From contig CM055103.1 in assembly GCA_029204225.1 (NCBI GenBank), positions 19,048,925 to 19,112,924 of the forward strand: a DNA stretch of 64,000 nucleotides. Direction: 5' to 3'. Below, in pieces: positions 31,200 through 43,559 of this stretch. The stretch is from Diphasiastrum complanatum. Its lineage: Eukaryota > Streptophyta > Lycopodiopsida > Lycopodiales > Lycopodiaceae. How positions within the stretch are numbered: the first letter of the stretch is position 1; each line of letters begins with the position of its first letter. The translations under genes were made by a program, and so were the position numbers. The notes beneath the pieces were generated by a model. It saw only the letters and a list, made by a program, of their open reading frames with translations. It did not search any database and was not told the DNA's origin.

Positions 31200-34100
31200 C
31201 CAAGTGTGAGCCTTTAGGCCCCTTTGGGGCCAACCTCTTCTCCAAATTCTTCATTCATGGTATTAGGTCCCTTGTGAAGGTCACCAACCGGACAAGTCGA
31301 CACCTCGGCAAGCCAAGACCGCACGGGGCATGACCTTGGAAGGTCACTTAAATAATTTTTCTTCTAATAGGGGCTGGCATCACCATAGGCAGGCTATAAA
31401 AGATAAGTGGATTTTTTAAAAAAAAAAACCTGGTGTGTCCATGTGCATGAATACGCCTCAGCCTTCGAGCTAACGTGACTTATAGCTTCTTTTGCTCTTC
31501 TACACAATATCCTCAGTTCACTTCGTAAGCGTATTGGTATGTGGATGTTTTCATCCAGTAAATGAAACAAGATCAAGCACAACTTGGCTCCAAATAATGC
31601 TCTTTGCTTTTCTCAACATGTGGGATTACAGAGAATCTAACCTGGTTGGGTGAGCTCAACTCAAGCGCGATACACCAACTCACCATGTGTGGGAAGATAG
31701 CTCCAAATCATGATTAAGTAATTGTCAAGAGATTAGAGGAGCCTATACTAACCTCACGATAATGACAACAACACCATGAAGATTGGAAGGGATTAGCCTC
31801 AATACACCATGAGGATTCCGGTAACCAATAAAAAAAACAACAAAATGTTGTGGTATCCGACATAGTCCTATGCTGAAAGGATGGTATTTTGCTAAAATTG
31901 TATGGTAATATTAATGATGTTTATGTTCATTCACAAATACTTATTTGGCCTCATGCCCCACTTCGCATGAAAAATTACATGCATGGATGACCAAGAGAAA
32001 TAGTACCTATCGTCTACTATAGCTAGCCTCCAAAATATTAGGCACCACCTTTGATGTTGACTTTTTCATAAACTTACATTGACCCAAATATATAGTATCA
32101 TCACAAGTCCAAAAAGCAAAAAGAATTCAAACTACCACTATTCGTACAACCAATTGGGTTCCATAGGATATGCCCACGGAAGAGGAACTCAATCTGCGCC
32201 CTCCTAGGCTCATTAAGTTCCTAGACAAAACCAACAAACCCCAACTAGTTATTTTTCTTCTTCTTCTTCTCTTTGATGTCCTCCTCTGTGTGGTTGATTG
32301 GACCCCATGATCTCATGGAGAAAAAAGAAGTCATAACCGAGTCAAGACTTATTGGAGGATCAACTCCACTTCTACATTGTAACCACATGGTGAAATTGTG
32401 TTCAATTCCTGGTAAGTAAATGTATGTAGATGCCCCACAACTTTATGGCCAAATTATGGGCTTGGGGACCGACCAATTTTGCTTCCTGTAAATAATGTTT
32501 GTTGGCTTTTGTCAAATTGTTGTTAAGCCAAAGATCAACCCCATAATGATATTCTCTAGAATGAGTGCAACTATGCTAATGTCAAGTGCTTCACTCTTAT
32601 GTAAGGCTTTCAAGAAAATGAGACACGTGTGGTTTACCATATGTCGTGCACTACTTATATCAAATTTACTATACTCGATTATAGTTTTGCCACTCATCTA
32701 TGCTTGCTCACAATACATTTGATAAACAAGGTCAATGCTTACAAGTATCTTGCTTACACCGGCACCTCAAAAGTGAAACACAACATTTATGCGATGGGTG
32801 CAAGCATGATAGTAAGCATAGCAACACAAAGATAAGATCCTTCATATTCTTGGGTAAAGCCCTTCTTGGTGCTTGTTCTACAATTGTAAGGTGTGTATCA
32901 CTCTTGAGACTTCTTCCTTTCAACTGTCGTTAGCAAGATCCACCATGTACAAAAAAACTTACATAAAACAACATCTATGAAAAAAGATTCAAGAAAGCAA
33001 AGAAGGATAGATCAGACAAATGAGTGAAGGCTGAGTGGGATTACAATTTGCAAAAAAGCTTCAAACTTCCGATTGTTTGTTAATCTGCATAAAAGGCCAT
33101 GATCGTTTATTGGAAAAAAGGGATGCGCTTCACTTTGCTAAGAGATTCGCTACTAGGGCTACACAGTTTGTTCATTTTTGTGTTGGGTTTCTTTAGCATC
33201 TTTTGTCCTCTTGGAGGTTTGTGGATGTGATTGGCTGACCAATTGGAAAGACCAAATGACATTTTTGTTTTAGTCATTATGATCTTTGTGATTATGCACT
33301 GCCAATTTCCACATGATGCAAATCAACAACATAGACACTTGTACTTCACTCATGATCTCACTCCTTGTGTTTGGTGCATGATCTACAAGTTGTAGCATAG
33401 TATTATCTTCAGAGACATTGTGATGTTAGGTTCTTGATATTTCAAATTATAAACAAGATAACACTTTGTAGATTTGTTGACATGTTCAAACCTATTTTTA
33501 TGATTGGCTTGTGTCTCATAAATCCATGAGGTACTTACAAAGAAGATCATCACGTCATATGTTGTGCAGACAAAGGTTGTTTTAAAGGAGACATTGCTTC
33601 TAAAAGTGGGATGATCAAAGGTTCATGGTGTATGCAAAGAGTGATTATGCTATGATACTTGAAAAATATGAATACAATGAAATTGAAGTGAAGATAGACG
33701 CATTGGTTTTTTGCTTATGTGTAGCATCTAACTTGTGCAAAAGACAAGTTGGACAATTTAAATCACTATATATTGGATTGTGAAAATGGGACAACTTCAA
33801 GTTATAAAGCATTATGTTATGATGTTTTTTTTTTGCCATGGTTTAGTTGTTATATGAAGTTGCTTTATTTGTTACAAAGAGTCATTGGTAGATTCTAGAA
33901 ATGAGAATCAGTGGAAGAATTCATCAGTTTTTAACTATGAAACCAAACAAACTTTTGTGATTTTTGGATTCCCAAACAATCATTGATGACCTATAATTTA
34001 AAAAATGTGACCTTTCACAGTGCATGCAAAGGATTTTTTTACTTGGCATCAATTTTATGTAAGTATATTTGGTTCTATTGTGGAGGCTAGTGCACCCAAC

Positions 34101-35280
34101 ATTTTGGCAAATTTGTAGATGTTTTGAGTTTTGAGAATTGAAGTTATATTGCATTGAGAGAGCTCAGATCAGTTGCAATTTACAACACTAGATGTGATTC
34201 TAGTGTGAATCGACTCCATATGTCATGCGTAGTGCTAGCAACAAGAATTCCATTTATCAAACTTGAATTTCCACGTTACTTGTAGGTTTCTTTTGATAGC
34301 TAAGTTGCACCTATTATTAACAATTTATAGTTGTAAATCAATCCAACAATAATGGTTGTAGTTAGATATGCTAGCAATTTTTTCGATAAAAAATCATTTT
34401 TTTTCTATAGGTTTTAAATCAAGGAAGTTGTTTCTTGGCCGTGGTTGTACTAGCAACATTTGCAACTTCTCCGAGGCTTCAAATTACCCTACTATAAGTC
34501 TTCATACTAAAGCTAAAGTTGCATGTCAGCTCGTAGTGTTGCTTCATAGAAGATATCTAATCTTTTGCTAGAAGAAATATATATTTCTAAGTCTTATGCC
34601 CTTTGCATGTTGTATAATTCTTGAACTTGACATTGAGAGACTTCTTTACCATTATATCATATTAGAATTAGCAAGCAATAGAAACCATGAACATTGTGTT
34701 TTTGACGAATAGTATCAGCTACTAACCAAAATTGTTGTTTTTGCTATAATAGAGCTGTAAATCTATAATGTTGATTGTAATTAGTAGAGCCTTATCCAAG
34801 TTATAACTTATGGCAACTCCCATATGCTCATATTGCCATCATGCACAAACATTGCTAAAACTGAAAAAAGCAAGAAAATACTGTGTTTTGGCATTTTCTA
34901 TTATATTTAGCAAATTGTTGCTAAGTTTTAGCATATTCGATGCTTGTGGTAATTTTTATTGGGTGTCTCACTCAATTTACTATTATTTGTTATGAATAAG
35001 ACATGTGGCGATTGGTTTTCTTTTCAACTAATGAATTGTTATAGTGCTAGTTTTGTAGCATTATATTCTCATGCTGTAATTTGCAATATGGATAGATGAT
35101 TCTTCTATAACTTTCTTCACATGAATTATTCTAATTATCAAAAATCTTGTTGCCAAACTAAAAGAACAAATCAAAGCATGGATAATATCCTTGCACTTAT
35201 GAGTCAAGCTAGTAATTTGAATAAGGAATTTCTCTTTCTCTGATTGATTTTTCTTATAATAGAGTTTTCGACCACAAATG
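31200..35280. other. gene-poor, AT-rich; no gene recognised
   Basis: Many stops on both strands and no recognisable domain. 31,650-31,695 shares ~45 bp with 5,800-5,850 (core ACCAACTCACCATGTGTGGG), a dispersed repeat probably from a transposon end. Confidence 0.55.
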
Positions 35281-35289
35281 TAGTCTTTT

Positions 35290-35535
35290 ATGCTATTGTA
35301 CAGGTTTCAGCCTAGATCTCCTCTTATTGTTGAGACTATAAGGATCAAACTCCATAAGGTAGCTAATTTATTGATTGAAATTCAAGGAATGCTACAATCA
35401 GCATGTGAGAATGTCCAAAGTGCTAAGAATAGCAAGACATTGAGTATGAAGTTGAAGAAATTACATCATGACCTCACATTCGACCATGACTATCCTTGCC
35501 AAGATCATAATAGTTCAAAGCGTCAAATGGCTTGA
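35290..35535 (+). pseudogene. Ty3/gypsy integrase fragment
   Basis: Encodes LLYRFQPRSPLIVE and IQGMLQSACENVQSAKN, clearly related to the equivalent stretch of the chromovirus at 25,080-25,220 (LMYGFQPRSPTAVG ... DLNQMIEHAKRSIRQSQD). Only this ~80-codon post-catalytic part survives. No LTR was found. Confidence 0.75.
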
Positions 35536-35886
35536 CACATGTGAAACTCAATTTAAGCCAGCCTTGCTAACTAGCAACCAGATATGTAGCACTCTAATTC
35601 AAAATTGATTAGAACCAAAGACACAATAGATATAAGAAAATAGACACATAGAAAAGAAAGGCTCAAATCCAAAACATGAGAATTATTCAAACTATCATAC
35701 TGAACTTATTGATGAACACATCCCATAAAACTCAAAATCTTTACCTACAATTATACAACATGCAAGTATTCAAACTTGTCATATAGCTATAATTGTAGGT
35801 ATTCAAATTCACCTACAATATACACAAAATTAACAACATTATGAATTACATACATACGTAATCCCATTACTCGTAATAAGATGTAA

Positions 35887-36107
35887 CTGCTTCTAAATAA
35901 GCAAATCAAAATATCCAAATGATAGAGAGGTTTTCTAAGATGTGTCTTCTTGGCATTCATTGTCCACAAAAAAAGAAGAATGACAAGCATGTCATCCTGC
36001 TTCTGAATTAGCAAATCAAATAATCCAGAATTATAGAAAAGTGTTCTAAGGTGTATCTTCCTAGCATTTATTGTCCACAAAAATACAAGAACGACGAACA
36101 TGTCTAT
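35887..36107. repeat. ~110-bp tandem duplication
   Basis: Copies start at 35,887 and 35,997, each beginning CTGCTTCT(A/G)AAT(A/T)AGCAAATC and sharing ATTGTCCACAAA. The minus-strand frame across both copies stays open for 125 codons (35,787-36,164) with a repeated FLWT(I/M)NA(R/K)K-HLR block, but no known family. Confidence 0.8.
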
Positions 36108-36109
36108 GA

Positions 36110-37780
36110 GAATGCATCTCCAAACCACATGGCCTCTCCAATATTTTAGCCATTCCCTCTGCATAAGATGGCAAATGGCTAAGGTTAAGGAAGCACAATG
36201 TCATTCAATACAGAAATTATTATGTCATTGAATAGTGTCTTTTTTCAACTCACCATCTCTAGAAGTCATCAAAATCCCATTGCTTTATCTCTTCAACATA
36301 ATTGTCACAGTCCACTTCAACCATATGGGCAGCAAAGGTGGAAACATTGAAACGTTATATTGTCATACAACTCAACAATGTATTTGCAAATCTCAAGAAA
36401 AAAAAAAGTGCATGTGTGAAATAGACATTTTAAAATCCTTATCGCTTTTTAGAATACTAGATTGACCACTCATTGCCCCCATGCAACACTTTAGCCATTT
36501 GCATTGTTTGTTCACTTGAAACGGTTGAGCAACGAAGATGATGTAACTTCTTCGGTCCTATATTTATACCCCAAGCTTGTGTTTTCAGTGCTTGTCACCA
36601 ATTCAAACCACTCTCTAAGTCCAATACTGGGTCTACTATGCCCAGCATTTTTTCCATTTTTTAAGTCCAACGCAAGTGAACTACGGACTCTACATCCATT
36701 ATTGTTTTGTGTGTCTTGTCTAATCCCACTTCAAACTTTTCTCTTGCATCATCAAGCTCCCTATTTATGTCACTCTACAATAGACCACATGAATTTAAAA
36801 TAAGGATATGTCATTGTTATACAATGCGCCAAAAATAGGACATTTTCACACACATTTCAAAGGCAAAGGCACACACAATAAAAAAAACCCTAACAATAGA
36901 AAAGTCCATACACTAATGCAAAAGTGCACACACCTCAAATAGCACATGAGTAAGCATGTACTAGTAAGTGGATACCAAATACTCTTTCCACATTTCATCT
37001 CGGTGGATCTTATTCTTTCCACTTCAGCCAACTCAACTTCTATGAACTTTTGTTTGAAGTATTCCATGGAACACTTGGAAAGACGCCTCACGCTAAACAA
37101 TTGATCATAGCAACTCGATCTTACCAATTCCTATTTCATTCAATCTATCCACAACACGCGAATTTTTAAACAACTATTTATTTCATAAAAAAGTGTACTA
37201 TGAAAGCAAAACATGATGTTACAACCTATTTACATGATTCGTGGATGCCAGCAATTCCATGCCACTTTCAGCATCAGATTCAATGAAGCTTGCTGAAACA
37301 AGCACATGCTTGCTCTTATCACAAGAAAATTCCTCAATGATGGCCTCCATCCAGCCAACAACATAGTGTTTACCATCTCAGCATATAAACATGTGTCCCT
37401 TTGCATGTCAGACTTCCAACATGGATCATGGAAAACTCTCTCATCAAATTCAACACTCAAATGCTCCTATGTTGGATCCCAAAGTACTTTTATATGGTCC
37501 CTCACAAAAATGCTTTGCCAAGAAGAAGTGGCCATGGACAATATGAAGTCACCAATTTCCATCAAATAACCATCTTCTCTGTAAGTGCACTTCAAACGAA
37601 GCCGCTCTTTTTGAACTGTTTGAATTGCTTTGTGAGATAATATTCTGAACAAGGGAATAAAAGGTAGTGGAGTATTCCTCTGCACCCTCAAGCGAGCCAT
37701 CATAACATAAAGCATGTCCAAGTAAAATTGCATGTCACTTTATTTCATTGGTTTGGTGTTTTTTGCAAGGACATACGTGG
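36110..37780. other. no gene recognised
   Basis: Two adjacent minus-strand open stretches at 37,733-37,467 and 37,460-37,230 look protein-like in composition (many W, D, E, R) and might be one frameshifted coding relic, but I recognise no family. Confidence 0.35.
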
Positions 37781-37784
37781 CTGG

Positions 37785-37910
37785 CGTCCGACAACAATTC
37801 GGGCTTGGCCTTCTCTGCGCCGCTTGAGAGAACCATGTTGAACGAACTTGGCAAAATGACCTCGTAACTTTGGGAGAAAGGGGTGTTCTCCTATCTGCTA
37901 ATAACGTGGG
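37785..37910 (+). rRNA. rrn26: fragment of mitochondrial-type 26S (23S-like) rRNA gene, probable NUMT
   Basis: The stretch GCCGCTTGAGAGAACCATG, then GGCAAAATGACCTCGTAAC, then GGGAGAAAGGGGTG with TCTCCTATC follows a conserved part of the large-subunit rRNA (E. coli around 1650-1700) and fits plant mitochondrial 26S better than plastid 23S by memory. Bases differ from the conserved core at several sites. It is short, degenerate and surrounded by AT-rich nuclear sequence, so it is a transferred organellar fragment, not a working rRNA gene. The GC-rich sequence to about 38,000 may belong to the same insert. Confidence 0.6.
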
Positions 37911-38179
37911 GGGAAAGGCCCTGCCCCGAGGACCTTCCGTGCTAGGCCCGACCTGCATGGAAGGCCTGAGGGGCTGGGCCTTCCCCTGCGTAATGGCAAG
38001 TCTGAATTTTTTATTTCTCATTGATTTTTGACAGAACGTTGATGATGTTACTGAAGGATGAGAATTCTGGGACAAAATCGCTGCTACTTTTAATGTGGAT
38101 CAGAATTTTTCCAGTCAAACGACACCACAACTCAGCAATAACCAAGTAAATTCTCAACACTTAACTTCTCTGCTTCTGC

Positions 38180-38698
38180 ATGCAGCTAGTAGAGCAAATT
38201 TGGTTTGATGATGAGCATCTAGAAGACAGAAATTGCAATGCGGGATGTAGAATTACCGACGCTATGGGATGTGCATTGGGAACTCAGTCAGCGAATCCCA
38301 AGTGCTTCCTGGACATAGCAGTGGAAGACAAGATCATCGGACGTCTGGTGATCGTTTTGAGGATCGATGTTGTGCCAAAGACCACACAGGATAAACTGAA
38401 TACCGTTAGAAGCAACACCACACAGGAGGATAAACTGCGGATGCAACAAAGATCCAGTGCGAGCATAGAAAGCAAGACAGAAAGTGCTGCCAGACTGGCC
38501 CTTCATTTTGAAAGGCAGCAGCTGACCATAACGTCAGATAACGGGCCCCTTGGCAGATTCCCTAACGTCTTCCATCCTTGTGGCTGTCAGAATTCTGCAT
38601 CAGCAATGATCAGAATACACGTGCATTTGCTTCATCTGTTTACCTCCGCTTCGATTCTGGAATCTATCGAGAATCCTGCTGATTTTCTGATCTTCTAA
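38180..38698 (+). pseudogene. cyclophilin-like ORF (possible exon or gene fragment)
   Basis: 172-codon open frame. Residues ~38-72 (ANPKCFLDIAVEDKIIG, then GRLVIVLRIDVVPKTTQ) resemble the N-terminal strands of cyclophilins (NPxVFFDI...GRIVMELF-D-VPKTAENF). The catalytic FHR and GSQFFI regions are not present, and the rest of the ORF is unlike cyclophilin. TGCAG just before the frame could be a splice acceptor. Options are a captured exon, a decayed pseudogene or a chance resemblance. Confidence 0.35.
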
Positions 38699-39069
38699 AT
38701 CTGGCCGCTGACAGTTTTTCGTGAATCTTCCAGGCCTTCTGTCCATCTCCTGCACCAGTGACACCCACGTTTTGGTTGTTGATGATAGCATTATCGATAG
38801 GAAGGTAGAAAGGCTTGTGAAGATCTCATCTGTTGAAGGCTTTTGTTGGTAATGGAGACACGGGCACTGTTTGCGTTGTTTTCTTGCATCGACAAGATCC
38901 TGGTACGGCTGCCTCTACCCAACGCATTTCGCCTCAGCTCCGTGTGCATTCTCTCTATCAGATCTATAAATAACGTGAAAGTCATCAATCGGGATTGTTT
39001 TTCTTTCATTACATTTGATTTGTTTGAAGAGTTGGCAGGGCAAAAGAAAATGCCATGCCACTCTACTAG

Positions 39070-39140
39070 AGTTTTTTTTTTTTTTTGGGCAGGGTCAGGT
39101 TGCCCATGGGGAAGCGCGACCGCTGCCCGAAAAAAAAAAC
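39070..39140. repeat. inverted repeat: T-run/GGGCAG ... CTGCCCG/A-run
   Basis: TTTTTTTTTGGGCAG near 39,079-39,093 is complementary to CTGCCCGAAAAAAAA near 39,124-39,138 apart from one extra C, with a ~30-bp GC-rich loop. A transcript of either strand would fold into a stable hairpin. Confidence 0.7.
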
Positions 39141-39209
39141 ATGAAGGAAAATGTGGTTTCCGGGCAGCTCACGCTTCCCGTCACAGTGTGGCAGGCAGTG
39201 TGAGCTAAA

Positions 39210-39900
39210 GTTTTACTTATAATAGATGAACACATTGCAAACAAATTTGCAATCACAAACCACTTTGTGAGCCACTCATAAACAATCATGAACTAGTCAC
39301 AAATCAATTTGCAAGCTACAAATAAACTATCATGAACCAAATGGGTACATAAACTAGGTAATGAGCTCGTAAAGAGTCCTAGAGACTCGTACTTTATAAA
39401 GTACTCATTAACCAATCATGAACTACTTGTGAAGCAATTTTGTGAGCGCGATACGAATACTTGAAATGTTGTTTGTGTCTAATCATTGACTAATTGTAAC
39501 AAATTTGTAAGTAATCTTGGGAACTTGTTGCTTGTAATCCACTCATAAATTGCTTGTAAGAAACAATTGTGAACAATTTGTAATAAACTCATAAAGAGTC
39601 ATAGAAATTTGTTGCCAATAAACCAATCATAAAGTGCTCAAGAACCAATCATTTGTTGAGCAATGTAAAGACTGCGAAAGACTCGCCGCTTGTGCACCAC
39701 TAATAAACTACTCATAAGCCAATACTAACTAGTCGTAACGAGTTCATAGAGAGGTCTAGATATGAAAATTTAACGTGTGTGTCTAGTTGTTAATCAATCA
39801 TAAGCTACTCATTAATTACTTGCAAGGAGTCTTAGGGACTCATTGCTCATAGACATGTCATAAACTAATTGTAAAAAGTCTTGGAGACATATTTAGTCTA
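39210..39900. repeat. degenerate short-motif repeat field
   Basis: Repeated, irregularly spaced variants of CATAAACTACTCATGAACTA and AAGAGTC(C/T)TAGAGACT. The pattern suggests a decayed satellite-like array of short units; no clean period can be fixed by eye. Confidence 0.5.
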
Positions 39901-42900
39901 AACTCATTGTTATAGTTGTTCTAGAGGAAAGAAATAAATCAATCCCTTTCAAGGTAGTAGAGTAACTGGAAACATTCGATATCATGTGTTCTATTGTTGC
40001 CCATACGTGTTTCCAATGACTCCCTAAGAAAAGATGTTGGTTTGGCTATGTGAACGCAAAAACTTGCTATGGAGAAATTTGAAAATATTTTATTATGAAA
40101 AGTTGTAAAATGGACAACATAAAATTGAGAGACACTTCAAACCATTGATGTATTGGACCACAAAGATTGGTCCATCAAAAGTGACAATGACAAATCAAAT
40201 TGGGCTATTAATATCAAGTTTGTCACTAATCGAGAAAATATCGATAATTTGGAAACAAAATATATATAAAGAAAATGTAAAAGATGTTTTAAGTATTGCA
40301 AACATTGACACTAGGCTTGTTGAAACAAACACATAATATAAAGATTATGAGTGCAGTGTGAATAGGAATAACTTACGACTATTTTCTTGAATAAAACTTG
40401 CATTGCCTCCTACAATAGAGGCCGTTTAAAAAACCATTGTTGTTGTTATAAAAAGGCATTGAATGCCCTTTCAAGGTAGTTAAGGGCCAAAATGAAGATA
40501 AGTTTTTTTTTCTCCCAAGGAGTGGGGTTTTGGAAAAAGAAAAAGGAAAGTCGCATAAACCATTTGAAGATGAGAAAAGGTGTTGTCCATATTTGAGACT
40601 CTTTGAAGGACAAAATGGACAATCACATAATTGTTTCAAGGAGCTCATCAATGAATTTTGTAAGACTGGTTATAAGGAACCATAAGATTGGGCATTTCTA
40701 CTATTCTTCCCTTCGAAAGAAAAGCAAGGGATGAGTTTTATTATGAGTTTGAGACTAAAGGAAACTTATGCAGAAATGGGAGTTGATTGGATAGGCTTTT
40801 CATATAAACAACTCACCACGTATGAGTATGACAAAGGACTTTCAATTCTTGGTGGGCATGAGGCATAAAGACAAAGAAGATGTGAAAGATTGTTGACAGA
40901 CACATTCAACATACACAAAATTACTAATAGGATATGTACCTACTGGAGAAAGTTCTGGTATTCATCGAGACCATCAACATTGATTTCAAACTAAAACTTG
41001 GAACTGCAATTTTGAGCGTAAAAAGATTACTTGAGATACTATTTTTGAAGATCGGTAGTCGTAACAACTGGACTAACCGGGTCTTAGCGACACTAACAAA
41101 CAGCAAATGTTTGTAATCAGCCCAAACAATGTCTACATCAAATTGAGAACCTTTAGTAGGTTCCCAGATTCAAATTAAGTACATATTGCTGCAATCACTG
41201 CTAGTAAGTCATATATGTGTTGCATGCGCACAACACTAATAAGATCAACAAGCTAGTAACTACCTAGAAGAGTTGGCCAGTCTTCACATAGTACTGAAGG
41301 GATACAAAGCAAAGATACCTCTCTAATCAGGAGTCAGAACAAGAACAATATTCATGTATGCCTACAAAATGATCACCCACAATCAAGTTGTCTCCAAAGA
41401 GAATTTGGAACAAATGAAGTCTTGAATATTTGCTAATTGAAACAAATGTTGCAAACTCATATCACACCATCAGTTGTATGATGTATCTACTTATGTATAC
41501 AAGGCCATGATATTAAAAAACTGGGTAAAAATCTAGCTTGAAGCAGGCATTTTGCCATCAGACTGTACAGGCTATTTTTGAAGTGCCAACATGATCTCAT
41601 AGTTAGAAGAACGTTCACCCTCAAATGTATGGTCAAGTGAGGTGCCGAAATTACAAAAGAACTGACGAACCTGGCTTATTATAATGGTGTAACTTGGAAA
41701 TTGTTGCTGAATAGCATTAACTGAGAATTTCAGTCAACTCAATGTGACCACATAACCTTTGTACACAACAGATTAACTGCTGCTACTAATTATATGTAAC
41801 ATGTGCATACAGTAAAATACTAAAATAAAGAGGAGGTAAAGTTACAAGTATGATCCTCCGAACTGATCATGCTGATGTGCATCACACTCCTCATAACTTT
41901 TCAACCAACACACATAGAAAACTGAACTCATATGAGACCATAGTAACACCAGACTTAATCGATAACACTACCGAAGGCTTAAGGAACGTAGAGCCTCAAT
42001 ATTTTGTAAGTCATGAACTAAATCCACACAGTGACACAGTACAATAAGGTGCATCAGTTTATTTATTAAATTTTCAGTCCTAAGTAGAATTAGGGATGTG
42101 ATTTACTGCTGGCCGACTTAGATATCGAGGTTCAACCGCAAGTTAACAGATGTCATAATAATGCCAAATAATAAAGTCTAACATCTAATGATGGCATATA
42201 GTGGAACAAGGTGCAGGTCCAGGCAACTGCTGCTGTAATGCCTGTAACTCTCCTCCCTCAGGGATGCAAATGTGTTGACATGCTATTGAAAAGGAATATG
42301 CCCAAGTAGCATCATGTTGCCCATGAGTGCGAGAGTTGTAGTAGAAGCTGTTCCTCCAAAACAAATGTCTTACAGAGGAGTAATAGAAAGTCATAGAAAA
42401 CTTCTTTAGTTTGCATCGGATACTGGTTAAACTGTTGGCCCTGCCACAGCACAAGAAACTTAACAATGGGTTTATAGTGATACTTGCAGACTTTTGCCTG
42501 GATAATAGCCATAAGCATGCAAGGGTAGAAGTCATGACCGGCGGGAAAGGATGCCTGAAAGTATGATTCTCATGAGCAGGGGCATGAAAGAGACTGACAT
42601 AAAACTGGGAGCAGCCTTAGAAACAAGGGGTGGTTTGAGATGCTAACTGAGATGAGGGCTTTGGTGATCTGAAAATGCCCATAATCGTGCGCATCAAGTT
42701 CAGCAATGTCGGTGGGACATTGTATAGTAGAGTACTACCAAATTGTCCTGCAACCAAGGTTACACTGGCTATGCTTATCCTATTAATGCTGATTGCATGT
42801 TGTGCTGGAGACAAGTACAGGCATTATTGCTGATTTCAATAATTATTATCACTTGTGACAGTAGAAGAATTGATTGAGTGTCATCAGTGGAGAGGAGAAG

Positions 42901-43080
42901 ACCTAGTAGCAGAGGCCGACAATCTTGGGATGATTGGAAAAGGCTAAACTCAGTAATGGTATCAAAGGAATCCAGTCAATGATAGAAGGAAGTCTCAATC
43001 CATGCCATAGTAGTGACAAAATTATGAAGTTAATCTTCTAGGATGCAATTTAGTACTTTGACTAATCTGGGTGCTCTAAA
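39900..43080. other. no gene recognised
   Basis: AT-rich DNA without a family-level match on either strand. Short open stretches (for example 42,185-42,535 minus) lack recognisable motifs. Confidence 0.45.
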
Positions 43081-43084
43081 CAGA

Positions 43085-43543
43085 GTAGCGATAGGAATGT
43101 CCATACACAAAGCGCGTGGGTGCATCCTCAGACATGGCATGAATCAGATAGAGGATTCACTGCTACAAAAGAGTGAGTGCTGGTTGTATTAGCTAAGGCA
43201 TGAACTCTCTACCTAAGACTTGTACTCAAAACAGAAAGTATGATGTGATCCGGTTCTACAAGGCCAAGCGGCATAGGCTAGTTGTGCATGGCATTCTACA
43301 TCATTAGTCGATGGTTGTGCTAGGAGCTCCTCAAGGATAGGACATACAACTTAGTTATCTACATATGCCTGCATGACTAGTGGCACTGACAGGCTTTTGG
43401 CAGTCCCTTGCCCGGGGATCCAAGCTCTTACATTTAAAACATAGGTCCTTTGTGAAGATCCCAATTATCTCCTCCAGAGTACACAGTCTAAAGAACATAA
43501 GAGAAGATGCATATGTTGGTCTACCAACAGAAGTGGCATCCAT
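43085..43543 (-). pseudogene. Ty3/gypsy gag zinc-knuckle and protease relic
   Basis: 43,543-43,355 contains LCFKCKSLDPRARDCQKP, a gag zinc knuckle in which the expected His is Pro. Downstream, near 43,220-43,160, RVHALANTTSTHSFVAV resembles the RVFAL...(DSG)STHSF segment of Ty3 protease with the catalytic triad lost. Stops occur between them. A strongly decayed relic; identification rests on these two motifs. Confidence 0.4.
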
Positions 43544-43559
43544 AGAGTATTCGGCGTGA

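Noticed and set aside
37785-37910. Plastid 23S rRNA as the source of the rRNA-like fragment
   Set aside because: The ACCATGTTGAA and TCTCCTATC stretches fit plant mitochondrial 26S better from memory; plastid or bacterial origin is not formally excluded.
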